Source of the DNA: Eurosta solidaginis
Taxonomy: Eukaryota; Arthropoda; Insecta; Diptera; Tephritidae
DNA length: 64,000 bases
NCBI RefSeq assembly: GCF_040869045.1
Contig: NC_090319.1
Location: 46,782,779-46,846,778, forward strand
Reading direction: 5' to 3'
A program made the position numbers and the translations under genes. This document shows, one piece after another, positions 22,700 through 31,985 of the stretch. Under the pieces are notes generated by a model. It was not told the origin of the DNA. It made no database searches and saw nothing but the letters and a program-made list of their open reading frames with translations. The stretch's first letter is position 1; each line of letters opens with the position of its first letter.

Positions 22700-24227
22700 C
22701 TAGCAGAACCGGCAGACGTTGTTCTGCCCTAAATTTTTGGTCTATCTGCATACATTTTAATAAGCTTTCTCCGTCTAGCTCTGCCCCCGCCACTCTACAC
22801 TTTTTCCTAATCTTTGTATTCACTCCTCCCTGCGTATTTTTCGCATCATTCTATCACCATCTTCGTCTCATTCTATTTCTTTCTCAGTTTTTCCTTCTAT
22901 CTTTTCTCTTCTCTCAAGTTTTTCTCATTCTAGGTGATATGTATTTTGTTCCAGTCCCATTCCGAGTTTCAGTTTCAGTCTCAGTCCCAGTCCTAGTCCT
23001 AATCACAGTCCCAGTCCGTCTCTGGTCTACTTCCCGGAAAAAAGCATCGTAAATAATAATATGGGCGAATTTATATACCAAATTTCAGGCAAATCGAATA
23101 GGAGGTATGTAAATACGTATGGGGGTATTATTAATTCATGTCTTTATTTCGCTTTCGCATGCATATTTATCAGTTTTGCCAGGTTTGTGTGACTATATCG
23201 AATATCACAATGAAAATCACTTTAAAGCTCTCAGCAATAGCTTTCATTTGACATCCATAAAACACACACATTCTGGGGGTATCCGGGTCCATGTTTTGGC
23301 CTATATCTCGAGACCCTAGTCACCCAGCAGTGTAAAACTTACTTTGTACTAAAGCACACATTAACAGCTTTAATTTGATACCCATAATGTAAAAACAAAT
23401 TCTAGGTGTATCCGGGTCCACGTTTTGGCCTATATCTCGAGATTCTAGTCACCCAGTGGTGTAAAACGTACTCTGTACTAAAGCACACATTAACAGCTTC
23501 AATTTGGTACCCATAATGTAAAAACACATTCTAGGTGTATTCGGGTCCACGTTTTGGCCTATATCTCGAGACCCTAGTCACCCAGCGGTGTAAAACTTAC
23601 TCTGTACTAAAGCACACATTAACAGCTTCAATTTGATACCCACAATGTAAAAACACATTCGAGGAGAATCCGGGTCCACTTCTTGGCCTATATCTCGAGA
23701 CCTTAGTACCCAGCGGCATCAAACTTACTCTGTACTAAAGCACACATCAACAGCTTCGATTTGATATCCATAATTTAAAAACACAACCTAGTGTTACCCT
23801 AATCCACTTTTAGGCCTATATCTCGAGACCCTAGTCAGCCAGGGATATGAAAATTACCCTCTACTAAAGCACTCATCAACAGCATTCATTTGATATCCAT
23901 ATTGTATAAACATTGGTCGGGGTATCCGGGTCCACGTTTTGGCCTATATCTCGAGACCAAGTCACCCAGCGGTATAAAAAATAATCTGTAGTAAAGCACA
24001 TATCAACAGCTTCAATTTGCTCTTTTTATTTTTATTTTTTTCAAATTTAGAATTTTTTCTAAGAAAAATCATAACTCAAGAATGGCTAACCGATTTGGGA
24101 TATCAAAATCAACTAACCATCATCTCTCCTTCTTGTATCTTTCCTAAAAATTTCATGGCAATCTTTCTATCCATTCTCGAGTTATGGAGTGACAATCGAA
24201 ATGTACACTTCTTTTTATATATATAGA
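22700..24227 (-). mobile_element. Non-autonomous Helitron, both ends intact
   Basis: On the minus strand the element starts TCTATATATATAAAAAG (5' end at 24227) and ends with GCAGAAC...GTTCTGCTAG (3' end at 22700). It thus has the 5'-TC, the 3' hairpin and the CTRR terminus (here CTAG) of Helitrons. The host bases are A before the 5' end and T after the 3' end, the standard A|T insertion site, with no target duplication. No Rep/helicase coding remains. The interior carries six units of a roughly 129-bp minisatellite (23255-24020). A 143-codon plus frame at 22621-23052 straddles the end and is not a gene. Confidence 0.85.
23255..24020. repeat. 129-bp minisatellite inside the Helitron
   Basis: The landmark CCCATAATGT (or variant) recurs at 23381, 23510, 23639, 23767 and 23897, giving spacings of 129, 129, 128 and 130. 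Each unit has GGGTCCACGTTTTGGCC, TATATCTCGAGACC, AGTCACCCAG, CACATTAACAGCTT and TTTGATACCC. The period and several words match the minisatellite in family A. Confidence 0.9.
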
Positions 24228-24228
24228 T

Positions 24229-24606
24229 AACGATCCCACTCAATCCTCAATTCAAAAAGTTTTACTTCTATTACGTCTACTGAGCCACACGCATTTTTGT
24301 TTCAGTTTTTTTCTTTTTACCTCTGATTCTGGGGGTTTATTCTTCTAAGTTTTTGCATTAATGCGTAAATAAGCTGCAACTATTATGTTCGCGTGCAAAA
24401 GTAATATTGTGTTGAGTGTTTATGGGTAGTTTATTGTAAAGCACTATTCTAAGTAATTCCGTAAAGAATTATGTACGTATGAAATACTAAACAAAAGAAG
24501 TGTGGTTTATTGCATAGAATAAAAAGGTATAGGCAACGGAATAAAATAATCTTAGTATGCATGGATAAATATAGCAATTCTGCAAGGCGATAGAATAAAA
24601 GAGAAA
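24229..24606. other. Unassigned stretch between Helitron and family A copy 3
   Basis: AT-rich, nothing recognised. Confidence 0.4.
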
Positions 24607-26806
24607 AACAAGTAAGGAAGGTTAAGTTCGGGTGTAACCGAACATTACATACTCAGTTGAGAGCTATGGTCACAACATCAGGGAAAATAACCTTGTAGGA
24701 AAATGAACCGAGGGAAACCCTGGAATGTGTTTATATGACATGTGTATCAAGTGAAAGGCACTAATGAGTATTTTATGAGGGAGTGGGCCATAGTTCTATA
24801 GGTGGACGCCATTTAGGGATATAGCCATAAAGGTGGATCAGGGTTGACTCTAGAATGGGTTTGTACAATATGGGCATCAAACGAATGGTGTTAATGAATA
24901 TTTTAAAAGGGAATGGGCCTTAGTTCTATAGGTGGATGCCGTTTCGAAATATCGCCATAAAGGTGGACCAGGGGTGAATATAGAATGTGTTTGTACGATA
25001 TGGGTATCAAATTAAAGGTATTAATGAGGGTTTTAAAAGGGAGTGGTGGTTGTTGTATAGGTGGTCGCCTTTTCGAGATATAGCCATAAAGGTGGACCAG
25101 GGGTGACTCTAGAATGCGTTTGTACGATATGGGTATCAAATGAAAGGTGTTAATGAGTATTTTAAAAGGGAGTAATCCTTAGTTCCATAGATGGACGCCG
25201 TTTCTTGATATCGCCATAAAGGTGGACCAGGGGTGACTCTAGAATGCGTTTGTACGATATGGGTATCAAACGAAAGGAGTTAATGAGTATTTTAAAAGGG
25301 AGTGGGCCTTAGTTCTATAGGTGTTCGCTTTTTCGAGATATCGCCATAAAGGTGGACCAGGGGTGACTTTAGAATATGTTTGTACGATATGGGTATCAAA
25401 TTAAAGGTATTAATGAGAGTTTTAAAAGGGAGTTCTGGTAGTTGTATATGTGAAGGCGTTTTCCAGATATCGACCAAAATGTGGACCAGGGGGACCCAGA
25501 ACATCATCTGTTGGATACCGCTAATTTATTTATATATGTAATATCTGCCAGGATTTTAAGGGTTTTTTATTTCGCCCTGCAGAACTTTTTCATTTTCTTC
25601 TACTTAATATGGTAGGTGTTACAACCATTTTATAAAGTTTTTTCTAAAGTTATATTTCGCGTCAATAAAACAATCCAATTACCTTACCATGTTTCATCCC
25701 TTTTTTCGTATTTGTATAGAATTATGGCATTTTTTTCAATTTACGTAATTTTCGATATCGAAAAAGTGGGCGTGGTCATAGTCGGATTTCGTTCATTTTT
25801 CATACCAAGATAAAGTGAGTTCAAGTAAGCACGTGAACTAAGTTCATTAAAGATATGTCGATTTTTGCTCAAGTTATCGTGTTCCGCATGGCCGGGAAGG
25901 ACAGACGGACGACTGTGTATAAAAACTGGGCGTGGCATCAACCGATTTCGCACATTTTCACAGAAAACAGTTATCGTCATAAAATCTATGCCCCCACCAA
26001 ATTTCAAAAGGATTGGTAAATTTTTGTTCGACTTATGGCATTACAAGCATCCTAGACAAATTAAATGAAAAAGGGCGGAGCCAGGCCCATTTTGAAATTT
26101 TCTTTTATTTTTGTATTTTCTTGCACCATATCATTACTGGACTTGAATGTTGACATAATTTACTTATATACTGATATTAAATTTTTTGTTAAAATTTTAC
26201 TTTAAAAAAAATTTTTTTTTTAAAGTGGGCGTAGTCCTTCTCCGATTTTGCTAATTTTTATTAAGCGTATATATAGTAATAGGAGTAACGTTCCTGTCAA
26301 ATTTCATCATCATATCTTCAACGACTGCCAAATTACAGCTTGCAAAAATTTTAAATTACCGTCTTTTAAAAGTTGGCGGTGCCACGCCCATTGTCCAAAA
26401 TTTTACTAATTTTCTATTCTGCGTCATAAGTTCAACCCAAGTACCAAGTTTTGTTGATTTATCTGTCTTTTTCCATGAATTATCGCACTTTTTCGGTTTT
26501 TCGAAATTTTCGATATCGAAAAAGTGGGCGTGGTTATAGTCCGATATCGTTCATTTTAAATAGCGATCTCAGATGAGTGCTCAGGAATCTACATACCAAG
26601 TTTCATCAAGATACCTCAAAATTTACTCAAGTTATCGTGTTAACGGGCGGACGGACGGACGGACATCGCTCAATCAATTTTTTTTTCGATCCTGATTTTT
26701 TTGATATATGGAAGTCTATATCTATCTCGATTCCTTTATATATGTACAACCAACCGTTATCCAATTAAACTTAATATACTCTGTGAGCTCTGCTCAACTG
26801 AGTATA
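24607..26806 (+). mobile_element. Family A copy 3, complete, long form
   Basis: About 2.2 kb. The left end ACAAGTAAGGAAGGTTAAG is followed by TTCGGGTGTAACCGAA and ACATACTCAGTTGAGAGCT. Six minisatellite units fill 24720-25500. Downstream come blocks with GTGGGCGTGG, CGATATCGAAAAAGTGGG, hairpin GGGCGTGGCA-type segments and GGACGGACGGACGG. The right end is GTGAGCTCTGCTCAACTGAG. The left and right CTCAG(T/C)TGAG blocks are inverted relative to each other, forming subterminal inverted repeats. No transposase or RNA-binding domain is encoded; this is the best template for the long form of the family. Confidence 0.85.
24720..25500. repeat. 129-130 bp minisatellite inside family A copy 3
   Basis: The landmark TGGGTATCAA occurs at 25001, 25130, 25260 and 25390, so the period is 129-130 bp. 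Units share GGTGGACCAGGGGTGACTC, TTTGTACGATATGGGTATCA and ATAGGTGGACGCC with CGAGATATCGCCATAAA. Because 129 is divisible by three, the minus strand shows a repeating pseudo-protein (ISKR, LIPISYKHIL). It is a shadow of the repeat; units of 130 break the frame. Confidence 0.9.
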
Positions 26807-27039
26807 ATTAATGCGGTAAATATTTAAACCATTTGAGTGTTCGTGAAATCGTTGAAATTTAATTTTGAAAGTGAGAGAATTTAATACTAAGCAGGTTTTT
26901 CCTACACTCAACAATAAAAAAATTGTCTAAAAACCAGTTAAACAGCTACTAAAATAAGGAAAAATGTAACATGATATTTCACAATGGAAATCCTTACTAA
27001 ATCTGGAAAAGTATTTTCTTAAAAATTTAACATTCTATT

Positions 27040-27460
27040 TCCTGCAACCACCGGTTGCTTTGAAATCGATCTACAGATTAGTCATCACCGATCTACCGGC
27101 ATGCACAATTCCACCGGATCGTAATCTTTGTTGCGTCGGGTATAGATCCCACCAACCAGCGGTTGCTTGGGACGCAGCCTACCGATTCGTTTTCACCGAT
27201 CCAACAATCCTAATCAACGAAATTTCCCAATTCACCGATTCGTAATTTAAAACTCGTCGGGTATCGATTTCGCCAATCGCTGGTTGCTTGAAAGTCGATC
27301 CATCCATACGTCTTTAACCGATACACCGTTCAACAAAATTTGATCACCGCTCACTGATTACACCAGCAATCGTTAGGTCCGCCAACCGATACACCGTTCA
27401 CTGAAACCGATTTTCCCTTCACCGACACCTCAAAGTGCCCGTCAACCGATACACCGTTCA
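27040..27460. repeat. Degenerate CCGATACACCGTTCA-type repeat, GC-richer
   Basis: The phrase CCGATACACCGTTCA occurs at about 27318, 27388 and 27448. Many ACCGAT and CGGTTGCTTG words occur upstream (27049, 27161, 27283). Units of about 60-120 bp are implied. The region is richer in C and G than its surroundings. I do not recognise the family; it may be the edge of an LTR or a satellite. Confidence 0.55.
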
Positions 27461-28520
27461 ACCATTCCGCTTTTCATTCCACTTTTCCTGTCCACCGTTT
27501 TCACCGGAAGCCGGACACTGGTCATAGACCCTATGCTTGCCACTCCATCCATTAATCAGCGGTTGGTTATAGTTTCCCTCCAATATTGCAACTAGATACA
27601 ATTCTCCCCCACGGTGCGTTTGTGTGAACGTCTGAGCCGAATACCACCAACAAAGATTTAGAAAGTAAGTAAGTGCCTTCTCGGCTCTGGATTGACTGAG
27701 TGCTGCACTTTCCGTCGAAGAACCCCACCTTAAAAACTTAAATTTTATAAGCATTCAATTATCCTTCAATGAATTATGCATGGAAATAATAAACCGCCGT
27801 TCAAATTTTCCACAGACATTTTTAACATACAAACAAATGATAATTTATTTTTTTTTTGTACAAAATTTGCAAATTTTAAATTTTTTTATAACTCTTCCAG
27901 TAATAAGTTTTTGGTAAACTTATTAAAATTAAAATTTATGACATTATCAAGAAGGAATTTTGTAATTAGTCCCAACAACTTGACTAAGCGATAATGTAAG
28001 CCGCAGGACACAGTTGACACGAACCGAAGCGCCATATTAATTCTGTACCGTGCTGATGGGTAAACACAAACAAAGAGTAAGATTAACGACAATAACATAA
28101 ATTAAAAGTATGAAAGCTCTCATAAATGGGTACACAAATTATTTTGAAGAAAGAAAAGAGTGCAGAAAATATATATAGGTATGTATGTATTTGTAAATTT
28201 GTGCAATGGTTTCGATGTTGTGTGAAAAAAGGTGTTGCCATAAATTTAAAATTCCAAAACAGAAATTTTCCCGCAAATTAATGAAAAGTTTCAAACAAAG
28301 AGAAAGTTCTGTAATATCAGTAGTATGCTTTTGGCGTCCTCTTGGATACTGGCGGGGTTTCGAAAACGTCTCTAAACAGTTGATAATGGATGGTCCCAAA
28401 TACATGGAAGTGCATCCAGCTATAACCATGTGCATGTTAAATTGCAGTAAGATAATTTCACGTTAGGAATTGCATGAGGCTACGAAATCAGTGAACAGGC
28501 GAACGCTGCAGGACGGCGTG
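27460..28520. other. Unassigned stretch left of the TTTTA array
   Basis: A 98-codon minus frame (27458-27754) overlaps the repeat on its left and shows no family resemblance. Frames at 28139-28466 lie on both strands across the same bases. No confident feature. Confidence 0.4.
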
Positions 28521-28530
28521 TTATCTCTTC

Positions 28531-29060
28531 TTTTTAATTTGATTTTTATTCTATTTTATTTTCCATTAATTTATTTTATTTTATTCTATTTATTTTATTT
28601 TAATATATTTTATTTTATTCTATTTAATTTTTCTTTAATTTATTTTTTTCATTTTATTTTATTTTATGTTATTTTATTTTGTTTTATTTTATTTTATTTT
28701 ATTTTATTTATTTTATTTTATTTTATTTTGTTTTATTTTATTTAATTTTATTTTATTTTAGTTTATTTTATTTTATTTTATTTATTTTATTTTATTTTAT
28801 TTTGTTTTATTTTATTTTATTTTAATTTATTTTATTTTATTTTGTTTGGTTTTATTTTATTTTATTTTATTTTAGTTTATTTTATTTTGGTTTATTTTAA
28901 TTTATTTAATTTTATTTAATTTTATTTTATATTTTATTTTATTTTATTTTATTTTAGTTTAATTTATTTCATTTTATTTTATTTTATTTTTTTTACTTAA
29001 TTTAATTTTATTTTTTTATTTCATTTTATTTTGTTTTATTTTATTTTATTTTATTTTTAT
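28531..29060. repeat. TTTTA pentanucleotide array, 3' flank of the RLE retrotransposon
   Basis: About 530 bp of TTTTA with scattered variants (TTTTG, TTTAA, TTTGGTTTTA, TTTTTTTACTTA). The sequence TTATCTCTTC sits at both limits (28521-28530 and 29061-29070). The irregular landmarks TTTGTTTGGTTTTA, ATTTAATTTTATTTAATTTT and TTTTTTTAC recur in the array at 31986-33640. Open frames of F, Y and L residues are artefacts. Confidence 0.9.
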
Positions 29061-29226
29061 TTATCTCTTCCTTGAGCTCCACCTTGGGCTATACATTATA
29101 CATCGGTTGTATACAACAAGATATATAAAGCTATTTATACTAAATATACATAGGTAAATTCATAATAATCTGTAAATTAAATGTCAATGTCTAAAAACAA
29201 ACGAACAATGGATGTTGTTGATAGAA
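29061..29226 (-). mobile_element. 3' UTR of the RLE-type LINE
   Basis: About 165 bp between the stop codon of the RT/endonuclease frame and the start of the TTTTA array. On the minus strand it ends GAGCTCAAGGAAGAGATAA, then passes directly into TAAAA-type repeats. There is no poly-A tail other than this pentanucleotide tract. Confidence 0.7.
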
Positions 29227-31047
29227 TTACTGCCTTTGAATAGGTGGAAGCTTATCTTCTAATTTTAGTTTCTCCAGGGTCGTCATAAGGGTTTTGGGTA
29301 CCACGCCTGTTGATAAAATGATTATTGGCTCTATGCTTACTTTATCAAGGTGCCATAACAGCTTCATTTCCTGAGCAAGTCCTGTGTACTTTCTTTTCTT
29401 TTCTGTGTGCACGTCTTTTAAGTTGTGCGTATTGGGAACCCCAATATCAATTAAATACGGGCTCTTTTCTAATAGGACTATATCCGGCCTGTTATGGGGT
29501 ATACTTCTATCTGTAAGTATATTGCGGTCCCAATATAGTTTATATTCGCTACTTTCTAGCACTGCCGAGGGAGTATATTTATAATACGGGACCTCTTCTG
29601 TAAGCAGATTCGTACGAATTGCCAAGCGCTGGTGAACGATTTTCGCTACGTTGTTGTGTCGTGATAAATAGTCTGTTGCTGCGAGCATAACGCAACCTCC
29701 TGTTATGTGCTGTATCGTTTCCGACTGCTGTTGGCACTTCCTGCATTTGTCACTGTCTATTTCAGCGCGTACAATGTACTTTAAGTAATTTTTTGTGGCG
29801 ATGACTTGGTCCTGTATTGCTATCATGAGGCCCTCAGTTTCCATAAAGATTTCTGAATTTTTCAGCCATAGGTTTGAAGCAACGGGATCGATCCCTGGTT
29901 GACTTAATGAATGGGGGTGTCTGCCATGGAGTGTTTTCATTTTCCATTCATCAATGAGTCGTGCTGAATGAATAGAATCGCTTTCTTCATTCTGTATGTC
30001 GAGATTAAACAGGTTTAAAGGCGTATAGTTTCTATCCGCTCCGCATGCAGCTTGGTGTAGTGCTGTGTTCTGCCCTAAGAAATACTGGCGTAGGTTTGCG
30101 ATCTGTTTTTTACAAAGATGTTGGATATCTATCAGGCCACGCCCTCCTAGACTTCTAGATACGTTTATTCTCTCCACTGCAGATTTTGGGTGATGTGCTC
30201 CGTATTTTGTGAGCAGTGTTCGAGTCGCTCTTTTAATACCTTCCAACTGCGTGTCAGACCATTTTAATACTCCGAAATTATACGTTAGCACTGGTATCGC
30301 AAACGTGTTTATTGCCTTAAATAAATTCCTGCCATTAAGACCGGATTTAAGGAGTGATCTTGCTCTATCTAGGAAGTAGTCAGTGATGTTCTGTATCATG
30401 ACATTATGATGTATTCGTCTGGCCTGCATATAACCTAGGTATTTATAGGACTCATCTGCTTCTAATGCATCTATCTTTTCATTATTCGCTAAGGGAAAAT
30501 TATGCATTACTACATTTCCGCGCTGAACACTCAGTCTTTTACATTTATCTAGCCCAAATGTCATACAAATATCTCGTGAGAAATCTTCGGCTATTTGAAG
30601 GAGCTCATTCATGTGCCCCTCGGACCCTGCGTATAACTTAATATCGTCCATATAGAGGAGGTGTGTGATCTTATACGATGCACCTTCTCTTCCTTTTATG
30701 TCAAATCCATTTTTGGTATCATTAATCAAGGTAGATAGTGGATTAAGCGCGAGGCAGAACAAAAGAGGACTTAAGCTATCTCCTTGTAGTATGCCTCTTC
30801 TAATGGGTATCGTGGAAATACTTTGGAGTCCATTTTTTGTTTTTAGATTAAGTGTTATCTCCCATGTATTCGAAAGATGTTCAAGAATTGTTATTATGTT
30901 TGGGGCTAGTTTATACACTTTTAGCACCTCAGTTAACCATGAGTGGGTACACTGATGTAGTAGTCGATATATGCCGTATATATATTTCTTTGTTTGTGGT
31001 ATGCTTATTCCATTACAATGGAGTCTATAAGAAGCTGCTCTTTGCAT
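29227..31047 (-). pseudogene. R2/R4/Dong-type retrotransposon: RT, zinc knuckle and restriction-like endonuclease
   Basis: A 606-codon frame covers the C-terminal two thirds of the single ORF of an RLE-class non-LTR retrotransposon. RRGILQGDSLSPLLF (residues 83-97) is RT motif B and YMDD (132-135) is motif C, with M in place of the usual A. A C-X2-C-X8-H-X4-C knuckle follows (residues 435-452). The PD-(D/E)XK-like nuclease core is P521 D522 then D534 within NRPDIVLLEKSPYLIDIG, next to a basic KKRKY segment. Known role: the nuclease nicks the target and the RT primes from the nick. The first 30 or so residues are out of the true frame. In the correct frame the motif A region reads YIDYYISVP, so the segment with the first catalytic Asp is deleted. 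It continues upstream in the frame at 31025-31774. Resemblance to R4/Dong rather than R2 proper is from memory of sequences. Confidence 0.85.
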
Positions 31048-31774
31048 CCTTGGGGGAATTTTTTACACAACCTTTTTGCGTCTTTAGATGGTGGTAGATC
31101 TTATTAGCAATGCATGCTGTTAACAATTTGTAAAGCGTACACAAGCATGTTATTGGTCGATATTTCGCAGGGTCCTTAGTATCATCCTTATCTTTTGGCA
31201 ACAGATATGTTTGACCTTTTGTTAGAAAACCAGGTATCAAAGTATTGTTTTGTAAAAACAATGTATAAAATTGCGCTATATATATATGCGTACATGTGCA
31301 TTTCTTAATCCAGAAGTTATGAATATTATCGTGGCCTGTGGCCTTCCAGTTATGGGTGTTTTTGATTGCTTCACTTATATTCCTCTCACTTACGGTTACG
31401 TTTTCCATAACTTCAAATTTGTTCGCCTTTTGGTATTCTTTCCCAATCCATGGAGCATTTTCATTATGCCTCACACTTTCAGCCCAGATTGACTTCCAGA
31501 ATCTTTCTACCTGGAATGTTTCTGGTGTTTCATCTCCATCCATCTCTGTGCTGTTTCGAAGTCGCCTATAAAAATATTTTTCATTTCTTTGGAAAGTTAA
31601 ATTGGCCTCCTTTCGTTTCTCGGATAAAGTATATCTGCGTAGTCTGTTTACTTTTACAGCTAATTTTTGACGTAATGTATCGCGCAGATTCTCTGCCGTT
31701 TCATTAGGTAGGTCGTGTCTTGAATGCATTCTATAAGTTTCTTTAACTTCTTCAAACCACTTCACAATTTTCAA
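31025..31774 (-). pseudogene. N-terminal part of the RLE-type retrotransposon ORF (RT fingers)
   Basis: A 249-codon frame encodes the linker and the finger region of the same element. Notable segments are WKATGHDNIHNFWIKK (family form KA.G.D...N.W.K) near residue 145, KGQTYLLPKDKDDTKDPAKY and RPITCLCTLYKLLTACI. These are RT motifs 0-2 with the conserved RPI sequence. It ends by frameshift at QKGCVKNSPKDAK; shifting by one base gives GCKEQLLIDSIVMEQ-like sequence (with a stop) that rejoins the downstream frame. So at least one frameshift, one stop and a small deletion separate the two halves. Confidence 0.85.
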
Positions 31775-31985
31775 GCTTCTGTTGCCAGCTATATACTGAG
31801 TGATTCGACCGAGTTGTGCTCGTAGATTTTCTATTTAGTTAGTAAGGCGCTGTTTCTAGGCTGGTTTGCCTTTAACTTTTGTTGCCTTAAAAGCATTCTG
31901 GGCCTAATTTTACCATCTAATACTCGGGTTATTGCAATGGCTGCTGCATATACTGCCGTTTGTAGCATCTCAAAAGACGAAACAT
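31775..31985 (-). pseudogene. 5' remnant of the RLE-type retrotransposon
   Basis: In broken frames the minus strand reads MLQTAVYAAAIAITRVL, then after a stop and frameshift IENLRAQLGRITQYIAGN. These match the segment just upstream of the RT domain in this class. The N-terminal zinc-finger and Myb-like DNA-binding region expected in R2-group proteins is absent, so the element is 5'-truncated. It abuts TTTTA repeats at about 31986. Confidence 0.65.

Noticed and set aside
22621..23052. 143-codon plus frame with a Val/Pro-rich end
   Set aside because: Crosses the Helitron 3' end, and its Val/Pro tail comes from a short CAGTCCCAGTC repeat near 22970-23010.
24903..25507. Minus frames with repeated LIPISYKHIL...SPLVHLYG..SK peptide
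   Set aside because: Shadow of the 129-130 bp minisatellite in family A; units of 130 break the frame and other copies are not open. The same applies to 56703-56897 and 62350-62553.
27458..27754. 98-codon minus frame
   Set aside because: No recognised motif, and it overlaps the CCGAT repeat. Kept as unassigned because I could not exclude a decayed element protein.
28470..28745. 91-codon plus frame rich in Phe, Tyr, Ile and Leu
   Set aside because: Direct translation of the TTTTA array; the same happens at 31932-32191.
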